A stretch of 13,100 bases of DNA, taken from an uncultured Alphaproteobacteria bacterium (GTDB taxonomy: Bacteria; Pseudomonadota; Alphaproteobacteria; Caulobacterales; Parvularculaceae). The notes below the pieces were generated by a model. It saw nothing but the letters and a program-made list of their open reading frames with translations, was not told where the DNA came from and ran no database searches. Within the stretch, counting starts at the first letter, position 1. Each line of letters begins with the position of its first letter. Shown here one piece after another: positions 1 through 6,247 of this stretch. The stretch lies in assembly GCA_937895955.1 (NCBI GenBank), contig CALAZI010000213.1, positions 1 to 13,100 of the forward strand, given 5' to 3'. Made by a program: the position numbers and the translations under genes.

Positions 1-428
1 AATATATGTGCGCCGGCAAGGGCGTCACGCATAGCGAATACAACGCCTCGAAAACTGACGAGACGCATTTGATGCAGATCTGGATCTTGCCGGATCGCGC
101 CGGTCATGAGCCCGGTTACGCGCAAAAGGCGTTCGGCGACGAACGCCGCGGGCGCTTGCGTCTTGTCGCATCGCCCGACGGGCGGGACGGATCATTGAAG
201 ATCAATCAGTCTACGGATATTTTCGCCAGCGTTCTCGATGAGGGCGCGGAGATTGAACATCGCTTCGCGCCGGGCCGCTTCGGCTGGCTGCAGCTCGCCA
301 AGGGCGGGCTCGAGATTGGCGGGCTTGTCATGCAGGCGGGAGATGGCGCGAAGATTTCCGACGAGAGCGTTCTCGCCGTCAAGGCGCTGGCGCCGGAGAC
401 GGAATTTCTGTTGTTTGATCTGGCGTGA
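1..428 (+). CDS. Pirin family protein (cupin fold), C-terminal part, cut by the left edge
   Basis: The open frame enters from the left edge (first full codon at 3) and stops with TGA at 426-428. The Met codon at 6 is not a real start, because the sequence right after it (CAGKGVTHSEYN) matches the middle of bicupin pirins, normally preceded by a long N-terminal cupin half. In pirins the His and Glu of this HSE motif are two of the four metal ligands. The following QIWILPD and YAQK segments also fit the family. The second cupin half, ending in an FLLFDLA strand, is complete. Some pirins are quercetin dioxygenases and others are redox-sensing regulators; which applies here cannot be told. It lies 20 bp upstream of the scaffold gene on the same strand and probably shares its transcript and the terminator at 1032-1076. 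I see nothing linking its role to sulfur metabolism. Confidence 0.9.
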   Translation, partial: YMCAGKGVTHSEYNASKTDETHLMQIWILPDRAGHEPGYAQKAFGDERRGRLRLVASPDGRDGSLKINQSTDIFASVLDEGAEIEHRFAPGRFGWLQLAKGGLEIGGLVMQAGDGAKISDESVLAVKALAPETEFLLFDLA

Positions 429-448
429 GGGAGCGATAAAAGACGGCG

Positions 449-919
449 ATGCTGTCCGACCTTTACAGCGAAAAGATTCTTGAGGCGGCCGCCGCCATTC
501 CGCCGGCGCGCCGCCTCGACGCGCCTGACGCCAGCGCGACGAAGACAAGCCGCGTTTGCGGATCAACTGTCACGGTCGATCTCAAGGTTAAAAACGACGT
601 CGTCGTCGATTTCGGCATGGAGGCGAAAGCCTGCGCCCTCGGCCAGGCGGCGGCGTCGATCGTCGCGCGCAACATTATCGGCGTGAGCGCCGACGAGCTT
701 TGTCTGTTGCGCGATCGGATGCGCGCCATGCTGAAGGAGGGCGGCGATCCGCCGCATCTCGATCCGTTGCTGGGCGCGCGCTGGAAGGAATTGGAAGCGC
801 TGATTTCGATTCGCGACTATCCGCAGCGGCACGCCTCGACAATGCTGGTTTTTGAAGCGGTATGCGCTTGTATTGAGGCGCTTCAATTGGGGCGAAACGG
901 CGCCGTCGAAAAAGCGTGA
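449..919 (+). CDS. NifU/IscU-like iron-sulfur cluster assembly scaffold protein
   Basis: A 156-residue protein of the NifU N-terminal/IscU fold, which assembles Fe-S clusters transiently and passes them to apo-proteins in the cytoplasm. The N-terminus MLSDLYSEKIL is typical of the alphaproteobacterial branch, which supports the ATG at 449 although only a weak Shine-Dalgarno is visible. The first ligand region is RVCGSTV (Cys37) and the second is KACALGQAAAS (Cys62). Where IscU has its third ligand (His-Cys-Ser), this protein has RHAST (residues 127-131), so that Cys is Ala. The Asp that follows the first Cys-Gly in IscU is Ser. Extra cysteines are at 85, 139 and 141. The spacer around residues 99-111 looks slightly longer than I expect for relatives. 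It follows the pirin gene by 20 bp and is the last gene before a strong terminator. It may be an atypical scaffold or an accessory of the SUF system. Confidence 0.85.
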   Translation: MLSDLYSEKILEAAAAIPPARRLDAPDASATKTSRVCGSTVTVDLKVKNDVVVDFGMEAKACALGQAAASIVARNIIGVSADELCLLRDRMRAMLKEGGDPPHLDPLLGARWKELEALISIRDYPQRHASTMLVFEAVCACIEALQLGRNGAVEKA

Positions 920-1031
920 TCGCCTGCGTCATTGTGCGCCGGCAGGCCATCCGTTGAAACGCCGCGCCGCTATCCTATTTCTTAGAGAGCAAGAGCAATC
1001 CTCGTCTCCCCCTCGGGTTGCTTGAGCAAGG

Positions 1032-1076
1032 GCCGCCCGCGTTGCGTTTCTCCCCCGAAGTGCGCGGGCGGCTTTT
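1032..1076 (+). terminator. Rho-independent terminator of the pirin-scaffold unit
   Basis: A perfect 10-bp inverted repeat, GCCGCCCGCG (1032-1041) and CGCGGGCGGC (1063-1072), with a 21-nt loop, is followed directly by TTTT and an AT-rich stretch. The U-tract lies on the plus strand, so it should end transcripts from the pirin and scaffold genes. It sits immediately next to the stop codon of the LysR gene (1078-1080). Read on the minus strand the hairpin has no U-tract, so it is probably not an efficient terminator for the LysR transcript. The loop is longer than usual. A second, weaker stem (994-1001 with 1015-1022) lies just upstream. Nothing else is visible in the gap from 920 to 1031. Confidence 0.75.
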
Positions 1077-1077
1077 A

Positions 1078-2037
1078 TTATTGCGCTGCGACTTCCTGTT
1101 CAGGCGCTTCCTGTCCGATTGGGCGCGCGACGCCGGTCGCAGCGGCCTCTTCATGCAGCCATTTCTTGAACGCCTTGACCGCGGCGATGCGCGATTTCGA
1201 GGCAGGATGCACGAGGTGATAGGAAAAACTTGACGGCGTCGTTAAGTCGAAAGGCGCGACCAGCCGCCCCGCTTCAAGATCGGCGAGCGCGATCGCCTGC
1301 TTGGCGAGCGCCACGCCCTTGCCGGCGACGGCCGCTTCGATGACGAGGCTCGATTGATTGAATTTCGCGCCGCGTTTGGCGTCGACATCGCAAACGCCGG
1401 CCGCCTTCAGCCACATCGCCCAATTGGTGTTCGCCCGGTCGTCCTGATCGGGACTGCCGTCATGGAGAAGCGGGTGATGAGCAAGATCATGCGGCGTCCG
1501 CAAAGGATGCTCTCCCTGCAGAAGCCGCGGGCTGCAGACGGGGAGGATTGTTTCTTCCATTAGCAATTCGACTTCGAGTCCCGGATAGCGGCCGGGGCCG
1601 TAGCGGATGGCGAGATCGACATCGTCGACGGCGAAATCGACGACTTCCATGTCGGCCGAGATCCAGACCTCGACTTCGGGATGGCGCTCATGAAATCGGT
1701 CGAGCCGGGGCACCAGCCATTTGGCGGCGAGGGACGGGGCGACCGACACCGTGATGCGCCGCGAATCGCCGCGCGCCATCAAGATGCGCGCCGCCTCTTC
1801 AAGCTTGTCGAACGCCTCCCTCAGGATCGGCAGGCTCGCCTGCGCCGCATCGGTCAGCAGAAGCGCCCGCTTGGTCCGACGAAACAGCCGGCTGCCGATA
1901 TAGTCTTCCAGCGCCTTGATCTGCTGACTTACCGCGCCGGGCGTCACATGAAGCTCGTCAGCGGCTTTAGTGAAACTTAAATGCCTGGCGGCGGATTCGA
2001 ACACTTTCAGGGCGTTTAGCGGCGGTAGGCTTTTCAT
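1078..2037 (-). CDS. LysR-family transcriptional regulator, GcvA-like
   Basis: A 319-residue LysR-type regulator. The N-terminal winged helix-turn-helix (about residues 5-64) begins LPPLNALKVFESAARHLSFT, the hallmark of the GcvA/AmpR branch, and the recognition helix lies near VTPGAVSQQIKALED (31-45). The effector-binding domain runs from about 93 (ITVSVAPSLAAKWLVPRL) to about 295. A short Ala/Glu-rich tail follows and ends at TAA 1078-1080. The ATG at 2035-2037 gives the conserved N-terminus. The gene diverges from the sulfur operon across a 269-bp gap, the classic arrangement in which a LysR protein controls itself and its neighbour. However, GcvA is known for control of glycine cleavage, and CysB-type sulfur regulators belong to another branch. 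Regulation of the cys operon is therefore inference from position only. Confidence 0.93.
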   Translation of the reverse strand: MKSLPPLNALKVFESAARHLSFTKAADELHVTPGAVSQQIKALEDYIGSRLFRRTKRALLLTDAAQASLPILREAFDKLEEAARILMARGDSRRITVSVAPSLAAKWLVPRLDRFHERHPEVEVWISADMEVVDFAVDDVDLAIRYGPGRYPGLEVELLMEETILPVCSPRLLQGEHPLRTPHDLAHHPLLHDGSPDQDDRANTNWAMWLKAAGVCDVDAKRGAKFNQSSLVIEAAVAGKGVALAKQAIALADLEAGRLVAPFDLTTPSSFSYHLVHPASKSRIAAVKAFKKWLHEEAAATGVARPIGQEAPEQEVAAQ

Positions 2038-2109
2038 ATATCACCAGTAAAATAAAGGATTTTGAACGGATGGGTGTAGCTTGACGTTCGCGCCACGTCA
2101 TTAGGAATA

Positions 2110-2129
2110 CTTACACGAAAGCGTGAAGG
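2110..2129. promoter_or_regulatory. Imperfect dyad, possible operator
   Basis: The segment reads CTTACACG, then AAAG, then CGTGAAGG. The inner CACG/CGTG half-sites are perfect and the outer bases pair except for one A-A mismatch and one G-T pair. It lies about 73 bp upstream of the LysR start and about 178 bp upstream of cysG, a reasonable place for a regulator binding a divergent promoter region. LysR proteins prefer T-N11-A dyads, and this one does not fit that form cleanly. A four-base core can occur by chance. Confidence 0.3.
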
Positions 2130-2259
2130 CTGAAAAGCGGCGTATGGGGGACTGAATTAACAGAAGATTTTTCTATGGTTTAGTACCGCTGATGTTTCTC
2201 TAAGCACGAATCGTTTGGTTTTTCGCCATTTCCAGCACCATATGCCGGCGTGAGCCCAA

Positions 2260-2297
2260 CTGAAGAAAAACAGCCAAACTTCTTTCTGTAGAAAAAC
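2260..2297 (+). repeat. Two 12-bp direct repeats just upstream of cysG
   Basis: CTGAAGAAAAAC (2260-2271) and CTGTAGAAAAAC (2286-2297) differ at one base and are 26 bp apart start to start. The second copy ends 9 bp before the cysG ATG, in the place where a Shine-Dalgarno would normally sit. They could be paired protein-binding sites, a translational control element, or a chance likeness in A-rich sequence. Confidence 0.35.
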
Positions 2298-2306
2298 TAA
2301 TCAGCG

Positions 2307-3710
2307 ATGAAGACTTTCCCAGCCTTCCACGCCCTGACCGCCAGGAGGGTCGTCATCGCCGGCGACGGCGAGGCCGCTTCGAGAAAAGCGCGCCTCGCCG
2401 CTGCTGCCGGCGCGGAAATCACCTTTCTCGCAAGCGGGCTCGCCCAATCTCTTCTCGACGAATGGGCCGGCCGCGCCGATTTCGACGCCCGCACGCCCGC
2501 GCCCGATCTGTTCGCCGGCGCGGCGCTCGCCTTCATTGCGGCGGATGAGCCGGACGAAGCCGCAGGTCTCGCCGGCATGGCGCGCGCCGCCGGCGTTCCC
2601 GTCAACGTCGTCGACCGGCCTGAGCTTTCAGATTTCGTGACGCCGTCGATTATCGATCGCGGCGACATTGTTGTCGGCGTGTCGACGGGCGGCGCGGCGC
2701 CGGTTCTCGGCCGCCGCATTCGCGAAGCGATCGAAAAAATCCTGCCGTCGCGGATCGGCGCGCTCGCTTCTTTCGCCCTGTCCTTTCGCGGCGCTGTCGC
2801 GGCGCGCATCGCGCCGTCCGAGCGACGCTTTTTCTGGGAACGGTTTTTCGACGGGCCGCTCGCCGCGCGGGTGCTCGCCGGCGACGAAGCGAATGCGCGC
2901 GAAGCGATGATCGATGCGATCAATCGTCCGCAAACGGAGAAGGGAAATGGCGTCGTTCACCTGGTCGGCGCGGGACCCGGCGATCCTGATCTCCTGACCG
3001 TCAAGGCCTTGCGCCTGCTGCAGACGGCGGATGTCATCCTTTACGACCGTCTTGTCAGCAATGAAATTCTGTCCCGCGCGCGCCGCGACGCGCTGAAACT
3101 CTATGTCGGCAAGGCGAAATCCGCGCACGCGGTTCCGCAGGACGAAATCGAACGCCGCCTCATCGACTATGCGCGCGCCGGCAAAATCGTCGTTCGTCTC
3201 AAGGGCGGCGACCCTTTTATTTTCGGTCGCGGCGGCGAAGAGCTGGACGCGCTTAAAGCCGCCGGCGTCTCCGCTTTCGCAACGCCCGGGATCACTGCGG
3301 CAATCGGCTGCGCCGCCGCCGCCGGAATGCCGCTCACCCATCGCGATTTGTCGCAGGCTGTCACCTTCATCACCGGCCATGCGAAAGGCGAGGGCGATCC
3401 TGACATCGACTGGAAGGCGCTCGCCGCGCTCGGCCATACAATCGTCGTTTACATGGGCGTCGGCAAGGCGACTGAAATCGCCGCGCGTCTGATTGAAAAC
3501 GGCGCGTCCGCGTCAACGCCGGTCGCCGTCATTGAAAAAGGAACGACGGCGGATGAAAAAATCATCAAGGGCCGTCTCGCCGAGCTTGGTCGAATTGTCC
3601 GCGCCGGCGGCGTCGAGGGGCCGGCCATTCTCGTCATCGGCGATGTTGCGGCGAAGGCCGACGGCGCTCTTCTCGAAGAGTTCGCCGCAATCGATCGGCG
3701 CGCCGCATGA
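2307..3710 (+). CDS. cysG: Siroheme synthase CysG (dehydrogenase/ferrochelatase plus uroporphyrinogen-III C-methyltransferase)
   Basis: This 467-residue fused enzyme (E. coli CysG has 457) converts uroporphyrinogen III to siroheme, the cofactor of sulfite reductase encoded downstream. The N-terminal half has a Rossmann NAD site, VVIAGDGEAASRK (15-27), and the Asp of NVVDRPELSDF (Asp103, matching E. coli Asp104). The dimerisation and helical part runs to about 205. The methyltransferase half starts at VHLVGAGPGDPDLLTVKALR (217-236) and includes YDRLVS (Asp247), VVRLKGGDPFIFGRGGEE (295-312), PGITAAIGCAAAAGMPLTHRD and YMGV (Met383), all expected for SUMT enzymes. The position of the phosphorylated Ser128 of Salmonella CysG is Thr127 here. 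The ATG at 2307 gives the conserved MKTFPAFHAL start, but no Shine-Dalgarno is visible. Its last bases overlap the next gene (ATGA). It is the first gene of the six-gene sulfur operon. Confidence 0.97.
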   Translation: MKTFPAFHALTARRVVIAGDGEAASRKARLAAAAGAEITFLASGLAQSLLDEWAGRADFDARTPAPDLFAGAALAFIAADEPDEAAGLAGMARAAGVPVNVVDRPELSDFVTPSIIDRGDIVVGVSTGGAAPVLGRRIREAIEKILPSRIGALASFALSFRGAVAARIAPSERRFFWERFFDGPLAARVLAGDEANAREAMIDAINRPQTEKGNGVVHLVGAGPGDPDLLTVKALRLLQTADVILYDRLVSNEILSRARRDALKLYVGKAKSAHAVPQDEIERRLIDYARAGKIVVRLKGGDPFIFGRGGEELDALKAAGVSAFATPGITAAIGCAAAAGMPLTHRDLSQAVTFITGHAKGEGDPDIDWKALAALGHTIVVYMGVGKATEIAARLIENGASASTPVAVIEKGTTADEKIIKGRLAELGRIVRAGGVEGPAILVIGDVAAKADGALLEEFAAIDRRAA

Positions 3711-4000
3711 AGGCGATCACGGCGAATCGGTTGTCGGACGGCGCCGTTCTTTATGTCGGCGATGACGAATCGTTCGTCGACAGATTCGAGCAGGCGCGGC
3801 TTTTCGAGCCGGGCGAGGCGGAAAAGGTCCTGGCGCAAGTTCTCAACCGCAAGACCGCTATCGCGTCAGCCTATCTGATTGAGGCGGAAGCGACGGGCCC
3901 GATCGGGCGCGAGGCCTTGCGCGAAACCATCCGGAAAAACGGGCCGACTGTCAGGCGCGATCTCGGCAAGCAAGCGGAGCTGATCAATGAGCGCCTATAA
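3707..4000 (+). CDS. DUF2849 protein, partner of sulfite reductase, function unknown
   Basis: A 97-residue cytoplasmic protein with no signal peptide or membrane segment. It matches the DUF2849 family in overall pattern: an N-terminal ITANRLSDGAVLYV (4-17), a central AYLIEAE segment, and the basic C-terminal IRKNGPTVRRDLGKQ (75-89). In alphaproteobacteria members of this family recur between cysG and cysI, which fits its place here. Its ATG overlaps the cysG stop (ATGA at 3707-3710) and it lacks its own Shine-Dalgarno, so it is probably translated by coupling to cysG. Its last 14 bp overlap the GST gene. No catalytic motif is visible. A small accessory role in sulfite reductase assembly or control is a guess. 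Confidence 0.88.
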   Translation: MKAITANRLSDGAVLYVGDDESFVDRFEQARLFEPGEAEKVLAQVLNRKTAIASAYLIEAEATGPIGREALRETIRKNGPTVRRDLGKQAELINERL

Positions 4001-4589
4001 AGTCTACGGCGACCCTATCAGCGGCAATTGCCTCAAAGTGAAATGGACGCTTGATCTTCTCGGCGTCGATTATGAATGGATTGAGACAAGCGTTCTGAAA
4101 GGCGAAACGCGCCGCGCCGAATTTCTGGCGCTCAATCCCGCGGGTCAGGTTCCGCTGCTGATCACGCCGGAAGGAAAGGCGCTCGCGCAATCGAATGCGA
4201 TCGTTCTCTTTCTCGCTGAAAAGCAAGGCGGCGACTTATTGCCGGAAAAACCGTTCGATCGGGCGAAAGTCTATGAATGGCTGTTTTGGGAGCAATACAG
4301 TCATGAACCCTACATCGCTGTCAGGCGCTTCCTGAAAACCTATCTCGGCAAATCGGACTCGGAAATTGATCCGAAGCTGATGGAACGCGGTCTTTCGGCG
4401 TTGACGCGCATGGAGAACCAACTTGCCGCCGCAGGCTGGATTGCGGGTGACGCATTCACCGCCGCCGACATTTCGCTCGTCGCCTATACGCGCTTCGCGC
4501 ATGAAGGCGGTTTTGACCTGAACGCCTTTCCGGCGGTGAAATCCTGGATCGGGCGCGTTGAAAAACGCCTCGATATCGGAGCGCTCTGA
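3987..4589 (+). CDS. Glutathione S-transferase family protein inside the sulfur operon
   Basis: A 200-residue soluble GST of normal length. The thioredoxin-like N-terminal domain (about 1-80) carries YGDPISGNCLKVKW (7-20), NPAGQVPLLI with the conserved cis-Pro (Pro56) and the glutathione-binding QSNA (68-71). The all-helical C-terminal domain (about 90-200) has the N-capping/hydrophobic-staple motif around FTAADISLVAYT (157-168). Ser12 or Cys15 lies where GSTs place the residue acting on the glutathione thiol. The start at 3987 is supported by GGAG at 3976-3979, 7 nt upstream. It overlaps the DUF2849 gene by 14 bp, and its stop shares a base with the cysI start (TGATG), so it is built into the operon. 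Its substrate is unknown. A link to glutathione-dependent reduction or to sulfite and S-sulfoglutathione chemistry is inference from context. Confidence 0.93.
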   Translation: MSAYKVYGDPISGNCLKVKWTLDLLGVDYEWIETSVLKGETRRAEFLALNPAGQVPLLITPEGKALAQSNAIVLFLAEKQGGDLLPEKPFDRAKVYEWLFWEQYSHEPYIAVRRFLKTYLGKSDSEIDPKLMERGLSALTRMENQLAAAGWIAGDAFTAADISLVAYTRFAHEGGFDLNAFPAVKSWIGRVEKRLDIGAL

Positions 4590-6247
4590 TGTATCGGTAT
4601 GATGAATTTGACGACACTTTCGTGCGCGAGCGCGTTGCGGAATTCCGCGGACAGGTCGCGCGCCGGCTGTCAGGCGATTTGACGGAAGAGCAGTTCAAGC
4701 CGCTGCGGCTGATGAACGGCCTCTATCTGCAGCTTCACGCCTATATGCTGCGCGTCGCCATTCCTTATGGAACGCTATCGGCGCGCCAGTTGCGTCAGCT
4801 CGCTATGATCGCGCGGAAATACGACAAGGGCTACGGTCATTTCACCACGCGCCAGAACATTCAGTATAATTGGCCGGCGCTGATCGACGTGCCGGACATT
4901 CTGAGCGATCTCGCCGATGTCGAGATGCATGCGATCCAGACGTCAGGCAACTGCATCCGCAACGTGACGTCAGATCCTTATGCGGGCGCCGCGACGGGCG
5001 AGGTCGATGATCCGCGCGTCTGGTCGGAAGTCATCCGGCAATGGTCGAGCCTGCATCCGGAATTTTCTTTCCTGCCGCGCAAGTTCAAGATCGCCGTGAC
5101 GGCGAGCGATGAAGACCGCGCCGCGATCAAGGTTCACGATATCGGTCTGCGTCTTTACCGGAACGAAGAGGGCGATCGCGGTTTTGAAGTCCTTGTCGGC
5201 GGCGGTCTCGGCCGCACGCCTTTTATCGCTGAAACGATCCGCGCGTTTCTGCCGGAAAGGCGCCTTCTTTCCTATCTCGAAGCGATCATGCGCGTTTATA
5301 ACCGGCATGGCCGCCGCGACAACAAATATAAGGCGCGGGTCAAGATTCTTGTCTCTGTCGATCCGGACGATTTTCGCCGTCAGGTCGAGAAAGAATGGGA
5401 GAAATCCGACAAGGATCGCCTCGACGCCCCGCTTGAGGAATTGCTGCGCATACGTCGTCATTTCGCGCCGCCGAATTTTGAAATGCTGACGCAGGACAGC
5501 GCCGCATTGAATGACGCGCGGCGCGACAATGAAGAATTCAATCGCTGGATTTCAGTCAATAGTCGGGCGCATCGGCAACCCGGCTATGCGATCGTCAACA
5601 TTTCGCTGAAGCCGATCGGCAAGCCGCCGGGCGACATCAGCGCCGACCAGATGGATGCTGTCGCGGATATCGCCGGGCGCTTTTCCTTCGATGAAATTCG
5701 CGCGACGCACGAACAAAATCTCTGCCTGCCGCATGTCAAGAAAGACGATCTTTTCGCCGTCTGGCGCGCGCTCGACGGTGCGGGACTGGCGACGGCGAAT
5801 ATCGGCCTTGCAAGCGACATCATCGCCTGCCCCGGCCTTGATTATTGCGATCTCGCCAATGCGCGTTCGATCCCGATCGCTGAACGAATCGCCGAACGCT
5901 TCGCCGATCCGCGCAAGGCGGCCGATGTCGGCGAGCTCAAGATCAAGATTTCCGGCTGCATCAACGCCTGCGGCCATCATCACGTCGGCCATATCGGCAT
6001 TCTCGGCGTCGATAAGAAGGGCGAGGAATTCTATCAGATCACGCTTGGCGGCTCAGGCGCTGAAGACGCCAGCATCGGCGCCATTACGGGGCGCGGTTTT
6101 TCTTCGAGCGAAGTCGTCGATGCGGTCGATCGCCTTGTCGATTTCTACAAAGACAGCCGCAAGCCGGGCGAGCGTTTTCTCGACGCCTATCGCCGGCTCG
6201 GGGCTGAACCATTTAAGGAGGCGCTTTATGGCGAGACTTCGCATTAA
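4589..6247 (+). CDS. cysI: Assimilatory sulfite reductase, siroheme/[4Fe-4S] hemoprotein (nitrite/sulfite reductase family)
   Basis: This 552-residue enzyme carries out the six-electron reduction of sulfite to sulfide in the cytoplasm. Conserved signatures appear in order: GHFTTRQNIQ (83-92), TSGNCIRNVTSDPYAG (118-133), HPEFSFLPRKFKIAV (156-170), and the cluster/siroheme ligands ACPGLDYC (Cys414, Cys420) and GCINACGHHH (Cys457, Cys461), giving the expected C-x5-C and C-x3-C. Nitrite reductases share these motifs; the neighbours cysG and cysH favour sulfite. GGAG at 4578-4581, 7 nt before the ATG at 4589, supports the start, which overlaps the GST stop by one base. The 3' end overlaps the DUF934 gene by 20 bp. 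No flavoprotein subunit (CysJ) is encoded nearby, so ferredoxin or another one-electron donor is likely. Confidence 0.96.
   Translation: MYRYDEFDDTFVRERVAEFRGQVARRLSGDLTEEQFKPLRLMNGLYLQLHAYMLRVAIPYGTLSARQLRQLAMIARKYDKGYGHFTTRQNIQYNWPALIDVPDILSDLADVEMHAIQTSGNCIRNVTSDPYAGAATGEVDDPRVWSEVIRQWSSLHPEFSFLPRKFKIAVTASDEDRAAIKVHDIGLRLYRNEEGDRGFEVLVGGGLGRTPFIAETIRAFLPERRLLSYLEAIMRVYNRHGRRDNKYKARVKILVSVDPDDFRRQVEKEWEKSDKDRLDAPLEELLRIRRHFAPPNFEMLTQDSAALNDARRDNEEFNRWISVNSRAHRQPGYAIVNISLKPIGKPPGDISADQMDAVADIAGRFSFDEIRATHEQNLCLPHVKKDDLFAVWRALDGAGLATANIGLASDIIACPGLDYCDLANARSIPIAERIAERFADPRKAADVGELKIKISGCINACGHHHVGHIGILGVDKKGEEFYQITLGGSGAEDASIGAITGRGFSSSEVVDAVDRLVDFYKDSRKPGERFLDAYRRLGAEPFKEALYGETSH
6215..6220 (+). 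promoter_or_regulatory. Strong ribosome-binding site fixing the DUF934 start
   Basis: AAGGAG lies 7 nt before the ATG at 6228-6230, inside the 3' end of cysI. It decides between this start and a much longer in-frame open stretch reaching back to 5655 that is only an overlap of cysI. Confidence 0.8.

Larger units (their letters stand above)
2038..2306. promoter_or_regulatory. Divergent intergenic region between the LysR gene and the sulfur operon
   Basis: This 269-bp gap has no credible ORF and is visibly AT-richer than its flanks. It must hold the promoters for both the LysR gene and cysG. Candidate signals are an imperfect dyad at 2110-2129, a near-perfect 12-bp direct repeat at 2260-2271 and 2286-2297, and CTAAT pentamers (plus strand 2297-2301, minus strand 2100-2104), a sequence reported in GcvA sites but too short to mean much alone. 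For the plus strand, TTGACG (2081-2086) with AATACT (2106-2111) is a possible but poorly spaced (19 nt) promoter. For the minus strand, a TATTTT element lies just upstream of the LysR start. No known riboswitch was recognised. Confidence 0.55.

Noticed and set aside
994..1022. A hairpin upstream of the main terminator
   Set aside because: The stem is 8 bp including a G-T pair, and no T-run follows, so it is unlikely to terminate by itself.
2081..2111. TTGACG ... AATACT as the cysG promoter
   Set aside because: The spacing is 19 nt and the -10 matches only 4 of 6. It is kept only as a weak candidate in the intergenic entry.
2038..2306. A riboswitch in the cysG leader
   Set aside because: I looked for extended stem structure and for SAM-type conserved blocks and saw only short dyads; no known class was recognised.
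2297..3437. Minus-strand open frames opposite cysG (208 and 269 codons)
   Set aside because: These are compositional shadows with no recognisable motif, fully covered by a complete CysG.
5655..6227. Upstream extension of the DUF934 frame, which would make a 345-residue protein
   Set aside because: The extra part lies inside cysI, is low-complexity Arg/Ser/Ala-rich, and has no start signal. The strong AAGGAG and ATG at 6228 give a family-length protein.
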